Counted from the stretch's first letter, positions 52,223-60,612 are shown. The stretch: 64,000 bases of DNA from Paenibacillus paeoniae (GCF_003388735.1 NZ_QUBQ01000001.1:2108001-2172000); one strand, 5' to 3'. A program made the numbers and translations. The notes: generated from the sequence alone by a model not told the origin.

Positions 52223-53047
52223 TTACATTTTGGAAATTAATGCTGTAACAAGACCCAGGAACTGGGACTTGACAAGCTCCGTCGTTTCCATAACTTCTTC
52301 ATGCGACAAAGGTTGATCCAATATTCCGGATGCCATGTTGCTAATACAGGAAATTCCGACTACTTCGATACCGGAATGACGTGCCGCAATAACTTCCGCA
52401 ACGGTCGACATTCCGACAGCATCCGCACCTAATGTGCGAAGCATGCGAATTTCGGCGGGAGTTTCGTACGTTGGGCCCAGTAAACCAGCGTATACGCCTT
52501 CCTGTACGGTGATGTCTTGACTCTTCGCTATATCAAGCGCAACGGCGCGCAGACGCTTGCTATAGGCTTCCGACATATCAGGGAAGCGCACGCCCAGCTC
52601 ATTGTCATTGGGTCCGATAAGCGGGTTTGTACCCGTCAAGTTAAGATGATCCGAGATCAGCATCAGATTACCGGAAGCGAAGCTCAGATTAATGCCGCCA
52701 GCCGCATTCGTCACAAGCAGTGACTGCACGCCAAGCGCCTTCATAACGCGAACCGGGAAAGCCGTCAATTCAGGGCCATAGCCTTCATACATATGGAAAC
52801 GTCCGCGCATCAGGATGACGGATCGTCCTGAAAGCGAGCCAATCAACAATTCGCCTGCATGTCCTTCCACGGTCGATACCGGGAAATGAGGGATATCATG
52901 ATATTGAATAACGGTTGCGTTCTCGATGTAATCGCCAAGCACGCCAAGCCCGGAGCCCATAATAAGACCGATCTCCGGCGTGATGTCTGTGTTTTGTTGG
53001 ATATATGCTGCTGCTTCTTTAATGTGTACTGATGTCAATTGAGTCAT
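52223..53047 (-). CDS. punA: Purine-nucleoside phosphorylase
   Basis: Trimeric PNP acting on guanosine and inosine. 274 aa with MGSGLGVLGDYIENATVI, FPVSTVEGHAGELLIG, VTNAAGGIN and GMSTVAEVIAARHSGIEVVG. AGGAGG at 8 nt before the ATG. The leader contains the 42-bp repeat array, whose last unit ends 4 nt before the Shine-Dalgarno region. Confidence 0.96.
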   Translation of the reverse strand: MTQLTSVHIKEAAAYIQQNTDITPEIGLIMGSGLGVLGDYIENATVIQYHDIPHFPVSTVEGHAGELLIGSLSGRSVILMRGRFHMYEGYGPELTAFPVRVMKALGVQSLLVTNAAGGINLSFASGNLMLISDHLNLTGTNPLIGPNDNELGVRFPDMSEAYSKRLRAVALDIAKSQDITVQEGVYAGLLGPTYETPAEIRMLRTLGADAVGMSTVAEVIAARHSGIEVVGISCISNMASGILDQPLSHEEVMETTELVKSQFLGLVTALISKM

Positions 53048-53063
53048 GGTTTAGTCCTCCTAA

Positions 53064-53255
53064 AAAGTTTTACGAAGTAAAACTTTACTTCGTAAGCGTT
53101 GGCTTAAAGTTTTACGAAGTAAAACTTAACTTCGTAAGCGTTGGCTTAAAGTTTTACGAAGTAAAACTTAACTTCGTAAGCGTTGACTTAGAGTTTTACG
53201 AAGTAAAACTTAACTTCGTAAGCGTTGGCTTAAAGTTTTACGAAGTAAAACTTAA
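53064..53255. repeat. 42-bp tandem repeat array, 4.6 copies
   Basis: Units at 53064-53105, 53106-53147, 53148-53189, 53190-53231 and a partial one at 53232-53255 that includes the deoB stop codon. Each is nearly identical, with a few substitutions (one in unit 1, one in unit 3, one in unit 4). Every full unit holds two overlapping perfect 9-bp inverted repeats: AAGTTTTAC/GTAAAACTT (3-nt loop) and TTACGAAGT/ACTTCGTAA (8-nt loop), which exclude one another. Confidence 0.95.
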
Positions 53256-54436
53256 TTCGCCTCAAGTAAATTCAAAAAGCTGGTGCCGTTTGGCGGGGAC
53301 TGAACGCCGAAATTGTCGGCGATCGTCGCTCCCAGGTCGGAGAACGTCTCGCGGACGGATAGCTCGCCCGGTTGCTTGAAGGCAGGACTATATAGCAGCA
53401 CCGGCACATACTCGCGGGTATGATCTGTACCCGGATGTGTCGGATCATTGCCATGATCCGCTGTCACAATAAGCAAATCCTTCTCGCCAATAACCGCTTC
53501 CAAATGAGGCAGTGCGCGGTCGAATTCTTCCAGGGCCCGGGCGTAACCCTCAGGATCCCGGCGATGACCGTACAGGGAGTCGAAGTCGACCAGATTTGTA
53601 AACAACAAGCCGCGGAACGGCTCCTTCAATCGGTCTATCGTGCGCTGGATACCGTCAGCGTTGCTTTTGGTCGGCGTGGATTCCGTGATTCCCTCGCCAT
53701 CAAAGATATCATTGATCTTGCCGATTGCGATCGTATCGAAACCTCCGTTCTTCAATGCATCCAGGACGGTAGGCTGCGGCGGCTTCACCGCATAATCATG
53801 GCGGTTCGGCGTACGCTTGAAGCTCCCCGGCTCGCCCACATACGGCCTGGCAATGACGCGCCCCAACGTAAAGCGTTCGTCCATCGTCAGCTCTCTGGCA
53901 ATCTCGCAAGCGCGATATAATTCCTCAAGCGGTATAATATCCTCATGCGCGGCGATCTGGAAGACGCTGTCGGCCGACGTATAGACGATCCAAGCTCCAG
54001 TCTTCATCTGCTCTTCGCCAAGCTCGTCCAATATTTCTGTTCCGCTTGCCGATTTATTCCCGATGACCTTACGGCCTGTCCGCTCCTCGAACGGGCCAAT
54101 CAGCTCAGGAGGGAATCCGTCAGGGAAAGTCTGGAAGGGAACGGTAAGCTTCAATCCCATCAGCTCCCAATGTCCTGTCATCGTATCCTTTCCTACAGAC
54201 ACCTCGGCCATTTTCCCGAAATAAGCATCCGTTGTTTCGCCTTCGGGCTTCCAATTGCCGATTGGGGCAATCCGATCAAGTCCCCAGCGTCTCAAATGCG
54301 GCAGCTCCAGACTGCTTACACGCTCCGCGATATGTCCAAGCGTATGGGAGCCTATATCTCCGAATTGTTTTGCATCCGGCAGCTCGCCAATTCCTACACT
54401 GTCCAGCACAACAACGGCAATACGTTCAAATTTCAT
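53252..54436 (-). CDS. deoB: Phosphopentomutase
   Basis: Interconverts (deoxy)ribose 1- and 5-phosphate. 394-aa alkaline-phosphatase-fold enzyme: [17 protein letters not shown] metal and phospho-acceptor region, [10 protein letters not shown] with the active Thr, [13 protein letters not shown] and [19 protein letters not shown] metal site. The stop codon lies in the last partial repeat unit. deoB-punA-pdp form the nucleoside salvage group. Confidence 0.97.
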   Translation of the reverse strand: MKFERIAVVVLDSVGIGELPDAKQFGDIGSHTLGHIAERVSSLELPHLRRWGLDRIAPIGNWKPEGETTDAYFGKMAEVSVGKDTMTGHWELMGLKLTVPFQTFPDGFPPELIGPFEERTGRKVIGNKSASGTEILDELGEEQMKTGAWIVYTSADSVFQIAAHEDIIPLEELYRACEIARELTMDERFTLGRVIARPYVGEPGSFKRTPNRHDYAVKPPQPTVLDALKNGGFDTIAIGKINDIFDGEGITESTPTKSNADGIQRTIDRLKEPFRGLLFTNLVDFDSLYGHRRDPEGYARALEEFDRALPHLEAVIGEKDLLIVTADHGNDPTHPGTDHTREYVPVLLYSPAFKQPGELSVRETFSDLGATIADNFGVQSPPNGTSFLNLLEAN

Positions 54437-54506
54437 AAGTTGTCTACCCCGCTCTCTGACTATGTTCTCTTATGTATGACTGACTCTCCGAACGGGACAA
54501 AAGCTC

Positions 54507-55397
54507 CTACGCTCTCGGATGCGCGCCAGCATATGCATCTTTCAACCTGACTTTCGAAATCTGCGTATATTTGAGGGTTGTAGCAATATCCGCATGGCCC
54601 AGCAGCTCTTGTACAGAGCGGATATCCGCTCCATTCTCCAGCAGGTGGGCAGCTACGGAATGACGAAGCGTATGAGGTGTGATCTCCGCGCCAATTCCTG
54701 CTTCCTTCGAATACTTTTTGAGCATCTTCCAGAACCCTTGTCTCGTCATTCTCGTTCCCAGATGATTCAGGAACAGGGCCGAATCCGATTCTCGTCCGGT
54801 AATCAGACATTCGCGTCCAAACTCCAGGTAATCGATTATAGCGTCCTTAGCATGGCTCCCGAATGGAACGATTCGCTCCTTCATACCATAGCCGATACAC
54901 TGGATATAACCCAAATTCAAATGGAGATGCTCGACGTTAAGCGATACAAGCTCTGTCACTCGAATTCCGGTCGCATACAGCAGCTCCAGCATCGCTTTGT
55001 CGCGTTTGCCAATAGCGGTAGCCGTATTCGGCGTCTCCAACAGTGCGCTGGTCGTAGCAACGGTAAGGACAAGCGGAGGCTTCTTCTCCTGCTTCGGCGA
55101 TTCCATATGGATCGATGGATCGGAAACGATAACGCCTCTGAGCACCAAATAATGAAAGAAGGCGCGGACCGAAACGATATGACGCGATATCGTAGCCGCC
55201 TTCCTTCCTTGCTCCTTCAGCAGCATCATATATTTCGAAAGATGATGGCGGTGGACGCTAGCCCATTCCCCGATACCTTCATCCTGCACATACCGAATAA
55301 ACCGATTCAAATCGCGCTCATACGAAACGAGCGAATTGGGAGACAGCTTTCGTTCCAATTGCAGATGAGACATATAAAGAATCAATTGAGCTTTCAA
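54507..55397 (-). CDS. xerD: Site-specific tyrosine recombinase XerD
   Basis: Resolves chromosome dimers at dif together with XerC/CodV. From a TTG at 55397 (AGAGGA at 8 nt) it is 296 aa, the length of B. subtilis XerD; the frame opens further upstream but without a site. Catalytic residues: Arg in ATGIRVTELV, Lys loop near GMKERIVPFG, HTLRHS, LGHADIATT and the Tyr in TLKYTQIS. The box reads TPHTLRHSVAAHL where most XerD have SFATHL. Located between deoB and the DUF4227 gene, the Bacillales position. Confidence 0.92.
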   Translation of the reverse strand: MKAQLILYMSHLQLERKLSPNSLVSYERDLNRFIRYVQDEGIGEWASVHRHHLSKYMMLLKEQGRKAATISRHIVSVRAFFHYLVLRGVIVSDPSIHMESPKQEKKPPLVLTVATTSALLETPNTATAIGKRDKAMLELLYATGIRVTELVSLNVEHLHLNLGYIQCIGYGMKERIVPFGSHAKDAIIDYLEFGRECLITGRESDSALFLNHLGTRMTRQGFWKMLKKYSKEAGIGAEITPHTLRHSVAAHLLENGADIRSVQELLGHADIATTLKYTQISKVRLKDAYAGAHPRA

Positions 55398-55511
55398 TTG
55401 CAACTTCCTCTCGGGGATATCGCCAATAGTACTGGATGGACCTCCATCATGATTCAACATTCGACATGAAAAATCCTGCTTTTTTATCGAATATTGTGCC
55501 GCTTGTCGCGA

Positions 55512-55745
55512 TTACTCCCCGTACCAATAGAACCATCTTAAACGATCCGCTCCATACCCCGCTTCCGGAGACTCCGGGTCCGTCACGAACACCTTCATGG
55601 CTGCGCCCTTTGGCTTCTGAAAAGGATGGATCGGCGACGCAACCTCTACCAGCCATTGATACCCTCCGGCAGCAAAAAACAGAAGTACAGCAAATACAAT
55701 TAGGAACCATACCCGATTAAGCCAACCCCGGAATGAAAACACCAT
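55512..55745 (-). CDS. DUF4227 small membrane protein (YqzK-like)
   Basis: Seventy-seven residues with an N-terminal transmembrane segment (VWFLIVFAVLLFFAAGGYQW, about 12-31) and an outer Pro-rich tail ending RLRWFYWYGE. Matches the DUF4227 family, encoded between fur and xerD in B. subtilis (yqzK). AAGGGG precedes the ATG at 55745. Function unknown. Confidence 0.8.
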   Translation of the reverse strand: MVFSFRGWLNRVWFLIVFAVLLFFAAGGYQWLVEVASPIHPFQKPKGAAMKVFVTDPESPEAGYGADRLRWFYWYGE

Positions 55746-55840
55746 GCCAATCAGCCCCTTGTCTTCACACAAGCGTGAATAGTCTGTCCCTATCACAGTA
55801 TGAGAAAGCTGCCTGGATTATGTTAGCGCCCATTGGGCCT

Positions 55841-56983
55841 CTATGGCTCCAGCGAGTCATACGCAATACTCTCAAGCCCCTTCATCAGCGGGGTAAAGGG
55901 ATAGCCCGATGCCGCGGCTACCGCTTCATTCGTGACCATTCCGGCATACGTATTGACGCCGCGCTGGAGCGGAAGGCTCTTGCGTACTGCCGCCAGACCA
56001 TGCGTCGCCAGCTCCAGCGCATACGTCATCGTCACATTGGTAAGTGCAAAAGTTGACGTGCGGGGAACAGCTCCCGGAATATTGGCAACAGCATAATGCA
56101 CAACGCCGTGCTTCATATAGACCGGGTCCTTATGAGTCGTCGGCCGATCCACCGTGGCGATCGAGCCGCCTTGATCGACAGCAACGTCCACAATAACAGC
56201 GCCCTTCTTCATCCGCTCAACCATCGCCTCCGTCACCAATTGCGGCGCTCTGGCTCCCGGAATGAGCACAGCGCCGATAACTAGATCGGCATGGCTCACC
56301 GCTTCCGCAATATGAAGCGGGCTGGACATTAAGGTGCGAATTCTTCCTTCGAACACTTCGTCCAAATAACGCATCCGCTCAGCGCTCCGTTCAATGACAA
56401 CCACATTGGCCCCTAGGCCAAGTGCCATTCTCGCGGCATTCGTCCCTACTATCCCGCCGCCTATGACGACGACTTCAGCAGGTGGAACTCCGGGTACGCC
56501 GCCCAGCAGGACGCCTCTGCCGCCGTTGAAGGCCTCCAGAAACTGTGCGCCAACCTGAACGGCCATTCGACCTGCCACCTCGCTCATCGGCGTAAGCAGC
56601 GGAAGACTGCCGTTATCCAATTGAATCGTTTCATAGGCAATGCCAGTAACGCCGCTCTCCACCAGCGCCTTCACCAGTTCAGGTGCGGCAGCGAGGTGCA
56701 AATACGTAAACAAGAGCAGCCCCCTTCGAAAATACCCGTATTCGGAAGGCAGCGGTTCCTTCACTTTCATGATCATATCCGCCTCCGCCCATACGTCGGC
56801 AACAGCTTCGCGCATCGTTGCGCCTTCTCTGACGTAATCCTCATCCTGAAAGCCGCTGCCGTCTCCCGCTCCGGATTCCACGACTACGGCATGGCCTGCC
56901 GCCGTCAGCATCGTCACTCCTGCTGGGGTCAAGGCTACCCGGTATTCGCTCTGTTTGATCTCCTTTGGCACACCAATAATCAT
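55841..56983 (-). CDS. ald: Alanine dehydrogenase
   Basis: NAD-dependent L-alanine deamination to pyruvate; needed for normal sporulation in B. subtilis (spoVN). 380 aa: [29 protein letters not shown] with the active Lys, YLHLAAAPE with the active His, [20 protein letters not shown] for NAD, and [21 protein letters not shown] precedes the ATG. It is inserted between fur and the DUF4227 gene. The 57004-57144 gap shows nothing I can name. Confidence 0.97.
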   Translation of the reverse strand: MIIGVPKEIKQSEYRVALTPAGVTMLTAAGHAVVVESGAGDGSGFQDEDYVREGATMREAVADVWAEADMIMKVKEPLPSEYGYFRRGLLLFTYLHLAAAPELVKALVESGVTGIAYETIQLDNGSLPLLTPMSEVAGRMAVQVGAQFLEAFNGGRGVLLGGVPGVPPAEVVVIGGGIVGTNAARMALGLGANVVVIERSAERMRYLDEVFEGRIRTLMSSPLHIAEAVSHADLVIGAVLIPGARAPQLVTEAMVERMKKGAVIVDVAVDQGGSIATVDRPTTHKDPVYMKHGVVHYAVANIPGAVPRTSTFALTNVTMTYALELATHGLAAVRKSLPLQRGVNTYAGMVTNEAVAAASGYPFTPLMKGLESIAYDSLEP

Positions 56984-57144
56984 TTGCCACGCCTCCTAAT
57001 GGATTATCACTAAGCGTACCTTATCCAGCATTGGCTTAAATTATGTGTATGCCAGTTGGGGGCGGAATGGAATCTAGGTCAGTGAGTCCTATAGACGGCA
57101 AAACGGCCCTGCTCTCTACATCCGATGGATGGATCGCATAGCCG

Positions 57145-57606
57145 TTATAATGGGCTTGAATGATCGTTTTTCTCCCTGCAGCGTACGCATACGCCTTGGA
57201 AGTCCAGCCTGTGGTCAACTACAAAAAATCCATATTCCTTCTCCAGCCTCTCTTCAAGCGGCAGAAGCCAATCATCCTTAATCTCTTCCATCGTCCCGCA
57301 TTGCACACAGATAAGATGATGATGGTGATGCTTATTGCTATCAGTACGAAGGTCGTATCTTGCTACGCCGTCTCCGAAGTTCATTTTCTCAACGACATGC
57401 ATCTCGCTCAGAAGCTCAAGCGTACGATATACGGTCGCAAGGCCGATCTCAGGGGCTTTATCCTTCACCAGCATGAACACATCTTCCGCGCTCAAGTGGT
57501 CCTCTTCATTCTCGAGTAGCACGCGTACGGTAGCTTCACGTTGCGGGGTCAGCTTATAACCCTGTGACTGCAATTGCTGTTTAATCTTATCAATCCGGGC
57601 TTCCAT
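57145..57606 (-). CDS. fur: Ferric uptake regulator Fur
   Basis: 153-aa iron-responsive repressor, very close to B. subtilis Fur: winged helix with LTPQREATVRVLLENEEDHL and EIGLATVYRTLELL, then the metal sites HHHHHLICVQC and VCVRC, whose two CxxC pairs bind structural zinc. The ATG at 57606 has GGGGGGAG; the frame continues upstream into the promoter. Preferred over PerR/Zur from overall identity and xerD linkage. Confidence 0.94.
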   Translation of the reverse strand: MEARIDKIKQQLQSQGYKLTPQREATVRVLLENEEDHLSAEDVFMLVKDKAPEIGLATVYRTLELLSEMHVVEKMNFGDGVARYDLRTDSNKHHHHHLICVQCGTMEEIKDDWLLPLEERLEKEYGFFVVDHRLDFQGVCVRCREKNDHSSPL

Positions 57607-57657
57607 GATCTCCCCCCTACCACATGTCCGCGCCTCATACATGAAACGTTTCCTTTT

Positions 57658-57687
57658 ATTATAGGGGCTAACTAGCGAGAAAGTCAA
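57658..57687 (-). promoter_or_regulatory. Promoter of fur
   Basis: Minus-strand TTGACT (57682-57687), 18 bp, TATAAT (57658-57663). A perfect palindrome ATTTGATGTCAAAT (57691-57704) abuts the -35 and another, GAAACGTTTC (57643-57652), lies in the leader; neither matches a Fur or PerR box. Confidence 0.65.
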
Positions 57688-57698
57688 ACCATTTGATG

Positions 57699-58316
57699 TC
57701 AAATCATGCCGTTTTGAGCCGAAAGATAGGGGGCTGCCCAGCCAATAACAGAAGGGGAGATAAAAGCTTCAACCAATGCCGCTCCCGCGAACAATACCAG
57801 CATGATCATGGCCGTCGATGTCAGCGAGCCGAGCTGCGGCAGAAGTGCTCCCGACTGCTGCAGCAGCCTGTTTTTCACCATATATACGCCAAAGGAAATG
57901 GAGGCAACACTCGTTATCATTAACGCGGGTACGGCAATGGCATTTTGCGGAGCCAAAGTAAGGAACGAGAAGAAGACGCCCTTCCATTCATATTGTTGAA
58001 TGAGAATCCCAATTGAAAAGCCGATCAGCGCCCCCTTCAAAAAGTTCAGTACCAGAATGCCAGGAATGCCGACCACTGTTACACCGAGCAGCCAGATCAG
58101 CACCAACCACTTCAAATGAAAGAAGAATCGCTCCCAAAATATATCTTCAGCTGCAGCTCCCAATCCGATCTTCATGCTCTGCACATACTGACCTACTTCC
58201 GATGCGAGTTCTTGCTGCTGCTCCAGCGTCAACGCATTGACAAGAAGCGCGCCGAATATGCCCCCGACTACGAACAATACCGCAACGAACAAATAAAGGT
58301 TAAATTGAGCCCTCAC
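57699..58316 (-). CDS. spoIIM: Stage II sporulation protein M
   Basis: Membrane component of the SpoIIDMP engulfment machine in the mother cell. 205 aa with about five hydrophobic segments; NLYLFVAVLFVVGGIFGALL, GILVLNFLKGALIGFSIGIL and LAPQNAIAVPALMITS are family blocks. GTG start at 58316 behind AAGGGGGC, which is one arm of an 11-bp inverted repeat. A strong sigma-E-like promoter lies upstream. Confidence 0.93.
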   Translation of the reverse strand: MRAQFNLYLFVAVLFVVGGIFGALLVNALTLEQQQELASEVGQYVQSMKIGLGAAAEDIFWERFFFHLKWLVLIWLLGVTVVGIPGILVLNFLKGALIGFSIGILIQQYEWKGVFFSFLTLAPQNAIAVPALMITSVASISFGVYMVKNRLLQQSGALLPQLGSLTSTAMIMLVLFAGAALVEAFISPSVIGWAAPYLSAQNGMI

Positions 58317-58324
58317 AACGCAAA

Positions 58325-58409
58325 GCCCCCTTGCTAACCGCAGAATGAGTAAAAATGTCACTCTCCCGCAGGAGAGGTTGTCCATTTCATTCTATGTAAG
58401 CAAGGGGGC
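58325..58409 (-). promoter_or_regulatory. Inverted repeat that can bury the spoIIM Shine-Dalgarno
   Basis: Minus-strand GCCCCCTTGCT (58399-58409) and its exact complement AGCAAGGGGGC (58325-58335), which contains the ribosome site. An inner hairpin CTCTCC/GGAGAG lies at 58361-58376. The left arm falls within the sigma-E promoter spacer, so only read-through RNA contains both arms. Confidence 0.6.
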
Positions 58410-58417
58410 GTATATGA
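58389..58417 (-). promoter_or_regulatory. Sigma-E promoter of spoIIM
   Basis: Minus-strand TCATATA (58411-58417), 14 bp, CATAGAAT (58389-58396), matching KMATATT / CATACAHT at 6/7 and 7/8. spoIIM is a sigma-E gene in B. subtilis. Confidence 0.65.
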
Positions 58418-58428
58418 CGCCAAGAGTA

Positions 58429-58992
58429 TTAGATCGTTCCGGTCACGAGGTATAGCTTCCATGCATAGACAGCCACTATTGTCTTGGCGTCGCTAATGCG
58501 GCCTTCGGCTATATAAGCATCGGCCTGCTCCATCGTAATGGCTTCAACGCGCAGGTCCTCGTCTTCGTCCAGTTGCTGCTCCCCCGCTTCCAGTTGATCC
58601 GAGAAATAGAGATACAGCTTCTCATCCGCAAACCCTGGCGATGTGTAAAAAGCGCTGACAAGCTTCAAATTGTTCGCCCGATAGCCGGTCTCTTCCTCCA
58701 GCTCTCGCGCCGCGGCCTCCATCGGATCCTCTCCAGCATCAAGCTTGCCGGCCGGAATTTCGATCTGGAACTTGTCCATCGGCTTTCTGTACTGGTCCAC
58801 CACAAGCAGCTTGCCGTCCAGCAGCGCCACTACCGCCGACGCGCCAGGATGACGCACGATCTCACGTGTCGCTTGTTTCCCGTCGGGCAAGGCAACGGTA
58901 TCGACTTGCAGCGATATGACTCTGCCCTGGAAGATCTGCTCCGTATGTATCGTCTCTTCGCGCCAGATCGGCCCTTTGTCCCCTGTTTCCAT
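58429..58992 (-). CDS. nudF: ADP-ribose pyrophosphatase (NUDIX)
   Basis: 187-aa NUDIX hydrolase that splits ADP-ribose to AMP and ribose 5-phosphate. The Nudix box is complete: GKLDAGEDPMEAAARELEEE plus TGY (about residues 82-104). The N-terminal strand domain (IHTEQIFQGRVISLQVDTVA) is typical of the ADPRase group. GGAGG lies before the ATG. Position between spoIIM and mciZ agrees with B. subtilis nudF. Confidence 0.92.
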   Translation of the reverse strand: METGDKGPIWREETIHTEQIFQGRVISLQVDTVALPDGKQATREIVRHPGASAVVALLDGKLLVVDQYRKPMDKFQIEIPAGKLDAGEDPMEAAARELEEETGYRANNLKLVSAFYTSPGFADEKLYLYFSDQLEAGEQQLDEDEDLRVEAITMEQADAYIAEGRISDAKTIVAVYAWKLYLVTGTI

Positions 58993-59030
58993 CCAGATCC
59001 TATCCTCCCATTATCGGCCTGTCCAGACAG

Positions 59031-59059
59031 GCATAACTTGTCCTCCAATCGCATACCTA
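59031..59059 (+). promoter_or_regulatory. Candidate sigma-E promoter of mciZ
   Basis: GCATAAC (59031-59037), 14 bp, CATACCTA (59052-59059), about 37 nt before the mciZ ATG. Five of seven and six of eight consensus bases match. Confidence 0.45.
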
Positions 59060-59095
59060 TCCAGTAACAAATGACTCGGTTAGGAGCGATGGATC

Positions 59096-59299
59096 ATGAA
59101 ACAATATATCGCATCAAATCATTTAAGACTGATCGGGAAAGGCTGGGAAATCCGTCACCAGCTGCAGAAGCTCGCTGCCGCTGGCGACAATGTTTCCTTA
59201 AGCCGATTCACGAGTGAACTTCCGCCGCTGAAGGTAACGCTCGGAGGTCTCGCAACACCTAGAATTCAATACGTTAGGGTACAGACGACTACTGGCTAG
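59096..59299 (+). CDS. mciZ: MciZ, mother-cell inhibitor of FtsZ
   Basis: A 67-aa peptide whose first 40 residues resemble B. subtilis MciZ: HLRLIGKGWEIRHQLQKLAA aligns with its VVLVGKAWEIRAKLKEY core. MciZ caps the minus end of FtsZ filaments and blocks Z-ring formation in the mother cell during sporulation. AGGAG stands 9 nt before the ATG. It is divergent from nudF, the B. subtilis arrangement, and has a sigma-E-like promoter. It is longer than the 40-aa Bacillus protein; the extra tail (PPLKVTLGGLATPRIQYVRV) overlaps the pepT 3' end by 11 nt. Confidence 0.82.
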   Translation: MKQYIASNHLRLIGKGWEIRHQLQKLAAAGDNVSLSRFTSELPPLKVTLGGLATPRIQYVRVQTTTG

Positions 59300-60425
59300 A
59301 ATTAGCTTGCTTAATAATTTCAACGACAAGCTCAGCTGTTTTCGCAAGATCGTCCGTTTTGATTTGTTCTTTGGTCGTATGAATATATTCATAGCCGACA
59401 GCCAGGTTCACTGTTGGAACGCCTAAGCCGTTGAAAATATTGGCGTCGCTGCCGCCGCCAGAATGGAAAGTTGTTGGCGTTGCTCCGATCGCTACTATCG
59501 CTTTTTTGGCAAGCTCTACAACCGCGTCTCCGTCCTGGTATAGATAAGCCGGATATATAATGTCGCTTTCGAACTCGGCACGCGCTCCATATTCCTGAGC
59601 TGCGCTTTCCACTGCTGCTTTCATAGCCGCCAATTGATCGTCCAGCTTCGACTGGACAAGACTTCTTGCCTCCGCATCCAGCTTCACGTAGTCGCATATG
59701 ATGTTCGTTGCGCCGCCGCCTTCGAACTTGCCGATATTGGCAGTGGTCTCGGAATCAATGCGTCCAAGCGGCATACGGGCAATGGCTTTCGCTGCAACCT
59801 GAATGGCGCTAATGCCGTCTTCCGGATTAACACCGGCATGCGCCGACTTCCCGAAGAGTTTGATCGTCACTTTCGCTTGTGTAGGCGCCGCAACGGCTAT
59901 ATCGCCGATCTCTCCGTTGGAATCCAACGCATAGCCGAATTTGGCTTCAAGCTTGGATGCATCCAGTGCACGCGCCCCAAGCAGGCCGGATTCTTCACCT
60001 ACCGTAATAACAAATTGAATGCGACCGTGCGGAATGTCCTGTTCCTTCAATACGCGAATCGCTTCGAACATAGCCGCAAGTCCCGCTTTATCGTCCGCTC
60101 CAAGAATGGTCGTACCGTCGCTGCGAATATAGCCGTCAGCATCCAACTGCGGCTTAATGCCATTGCCCGGTGTTACCGTATCCATGTGGCTCGTGAAGAA
60201 GATCGTCGGTGCATGCGCAGCCCCGCCATTGCTGCTCTCCAGCATCGCAAACAGATTGTTCGCTCCATGCCCCGTTTTGGCTGCGGCATCGTCTTCTGTA
60301 ATCGTCAATCCTAGCGCCGCAAATTTCTCCTTAAGCACTTTGCTAATTTCGCCCTCATGCTTCGTTTCGCTGTCTACCTGTACAAGCTCCATAAATTCCT
60401 GAATCAATCGATCTTTTTTTATCAT
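59289..60425 (-). CDS. pepT: M20-family tripeptidase (PepT/YqjE-like)
   Basis: Dizinc aminopeptidase, 378 aa. Metal ligands are visible: His in FTSHMDTVTPG, bridging Asp in GADDKAGLAA, the Glu pair in VGEESGLLGA, Asp in YALDSNGE and a C-terminal His in TFHSGGGSDANI. The dimerisation lid (KVTIKLFGKSAHAGVNPEDG) lies in the middle. The ATG at 60425 follows GGAGG at 6 nt. Probably cytosolic peptide recycling. PepT and B. subtilis YqjE are hard to separate by sequence alone. Confidence 0.85.
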   Translation of the reverse strand: MIKKDRLIQEFMELVQVDSETKHEGEISKVLKEKFAALGLTITEDDAAAKTGHGANNLFAMLESSNGGAAHAPTIFFTSHMDTVTPGNGIKPQLDADGYIRSDGTTILGADDKAGLAAMFEAIRVLKEQDIPHGRIQFVITVGEESGLLGARALDASKLEAKFGYALDSNGEIGDIAVAAPTQAKVTIKLFGKSAHAGVNPEDGISAIQVAAKAIARMPLGRIDSETTANIGKFEGGGATNIICDYVKLDAEARSLVQSKLDDQLAAMKAAVESAAQEYGARAEFESDIIYPAYLYQDGDAVVELAKKAIVAIGATPTTFHSGGGSDANIFNGLGVPTVNLAVGYEYIHTTKEQIKTDDLAKTAELVVEIIKQANSSQ

Positions 60426-60451
60426 TCTGTTTCCTCCATCCATCTCTATCG

Positions 60452-60479
60452 TTTACAATAGAATATAGTGTACTATGTT
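60452..60479 (+). promoter_or_regulatory. Promoter of the Prli42-like gene
   Basis: TTTACA (60452-60457), 16 bp, TATGTT (60474-60479), 32 nt before the ATG. Confidence 0.45.
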
Positions 60480-60510
60480 ATTATTTTCGTTCGGAAAGGA
60501 GAACTGTCTT

Positions 60511-60612
60511 ATGCGTCAGCAAAAAATGATACGTATTGTCGCCATCGTCCTTGTAGCCGCGCTTGTTGTTACTACGTTATTCGCGGGTCTCGGTTCGTTC
60601 TTCCTCGGTTAA
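60511..60612 (+). CDS. Prli42-like stressosome-associated micro-protein
   Basis: Thirty-three residues: basic start MRQQKMIR, one membrane helix (IVAIVLVAALVVTTLFAGLG) and a short end SFFLG. This pattern is that of the Prli42/DUF4044 mini-proteins, which in Listeria tether the stressosome to the membrane. AAAGGAG lies 9 nt before the ATG. It runs convergent with lipB and overlaps its 3' end by 36 nt. Assignment rests on length, topology and motif TTLFAGL; stressosome genes are not in the window. Confidence 0.65.
   Translation: MRQQKMIRIVAIVLVAALVVTTLFAGLGSFFLG

Noticed and set aside
53064..53255. CRISPR array
   Set aside because: Units are directly contiguous with no unique spacers, and no cas genes are present.
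53032..53379. Plus-strand open frame of 115 codons with a 14-residue repeat ([14 protein letters not shown])
   Set aside because: It exists only because the 42-bp unit is a multiple of three; it is antisense to both neighbouring genes and has no ribosome site.
57036..57218. Minus-strand 60-codon frame between ald and fur
   Set aside because: Overlaps the 3' end of fur by 74 nt and has no initiation signal.
57643..57652. cre site or Fur box in the fur leader (GAAACGTTTC)
   Set aside because: The spacing and bases do not fit the CcpA consensus or the Fur/PerR boxes; kept only as an unexplained palindrome.
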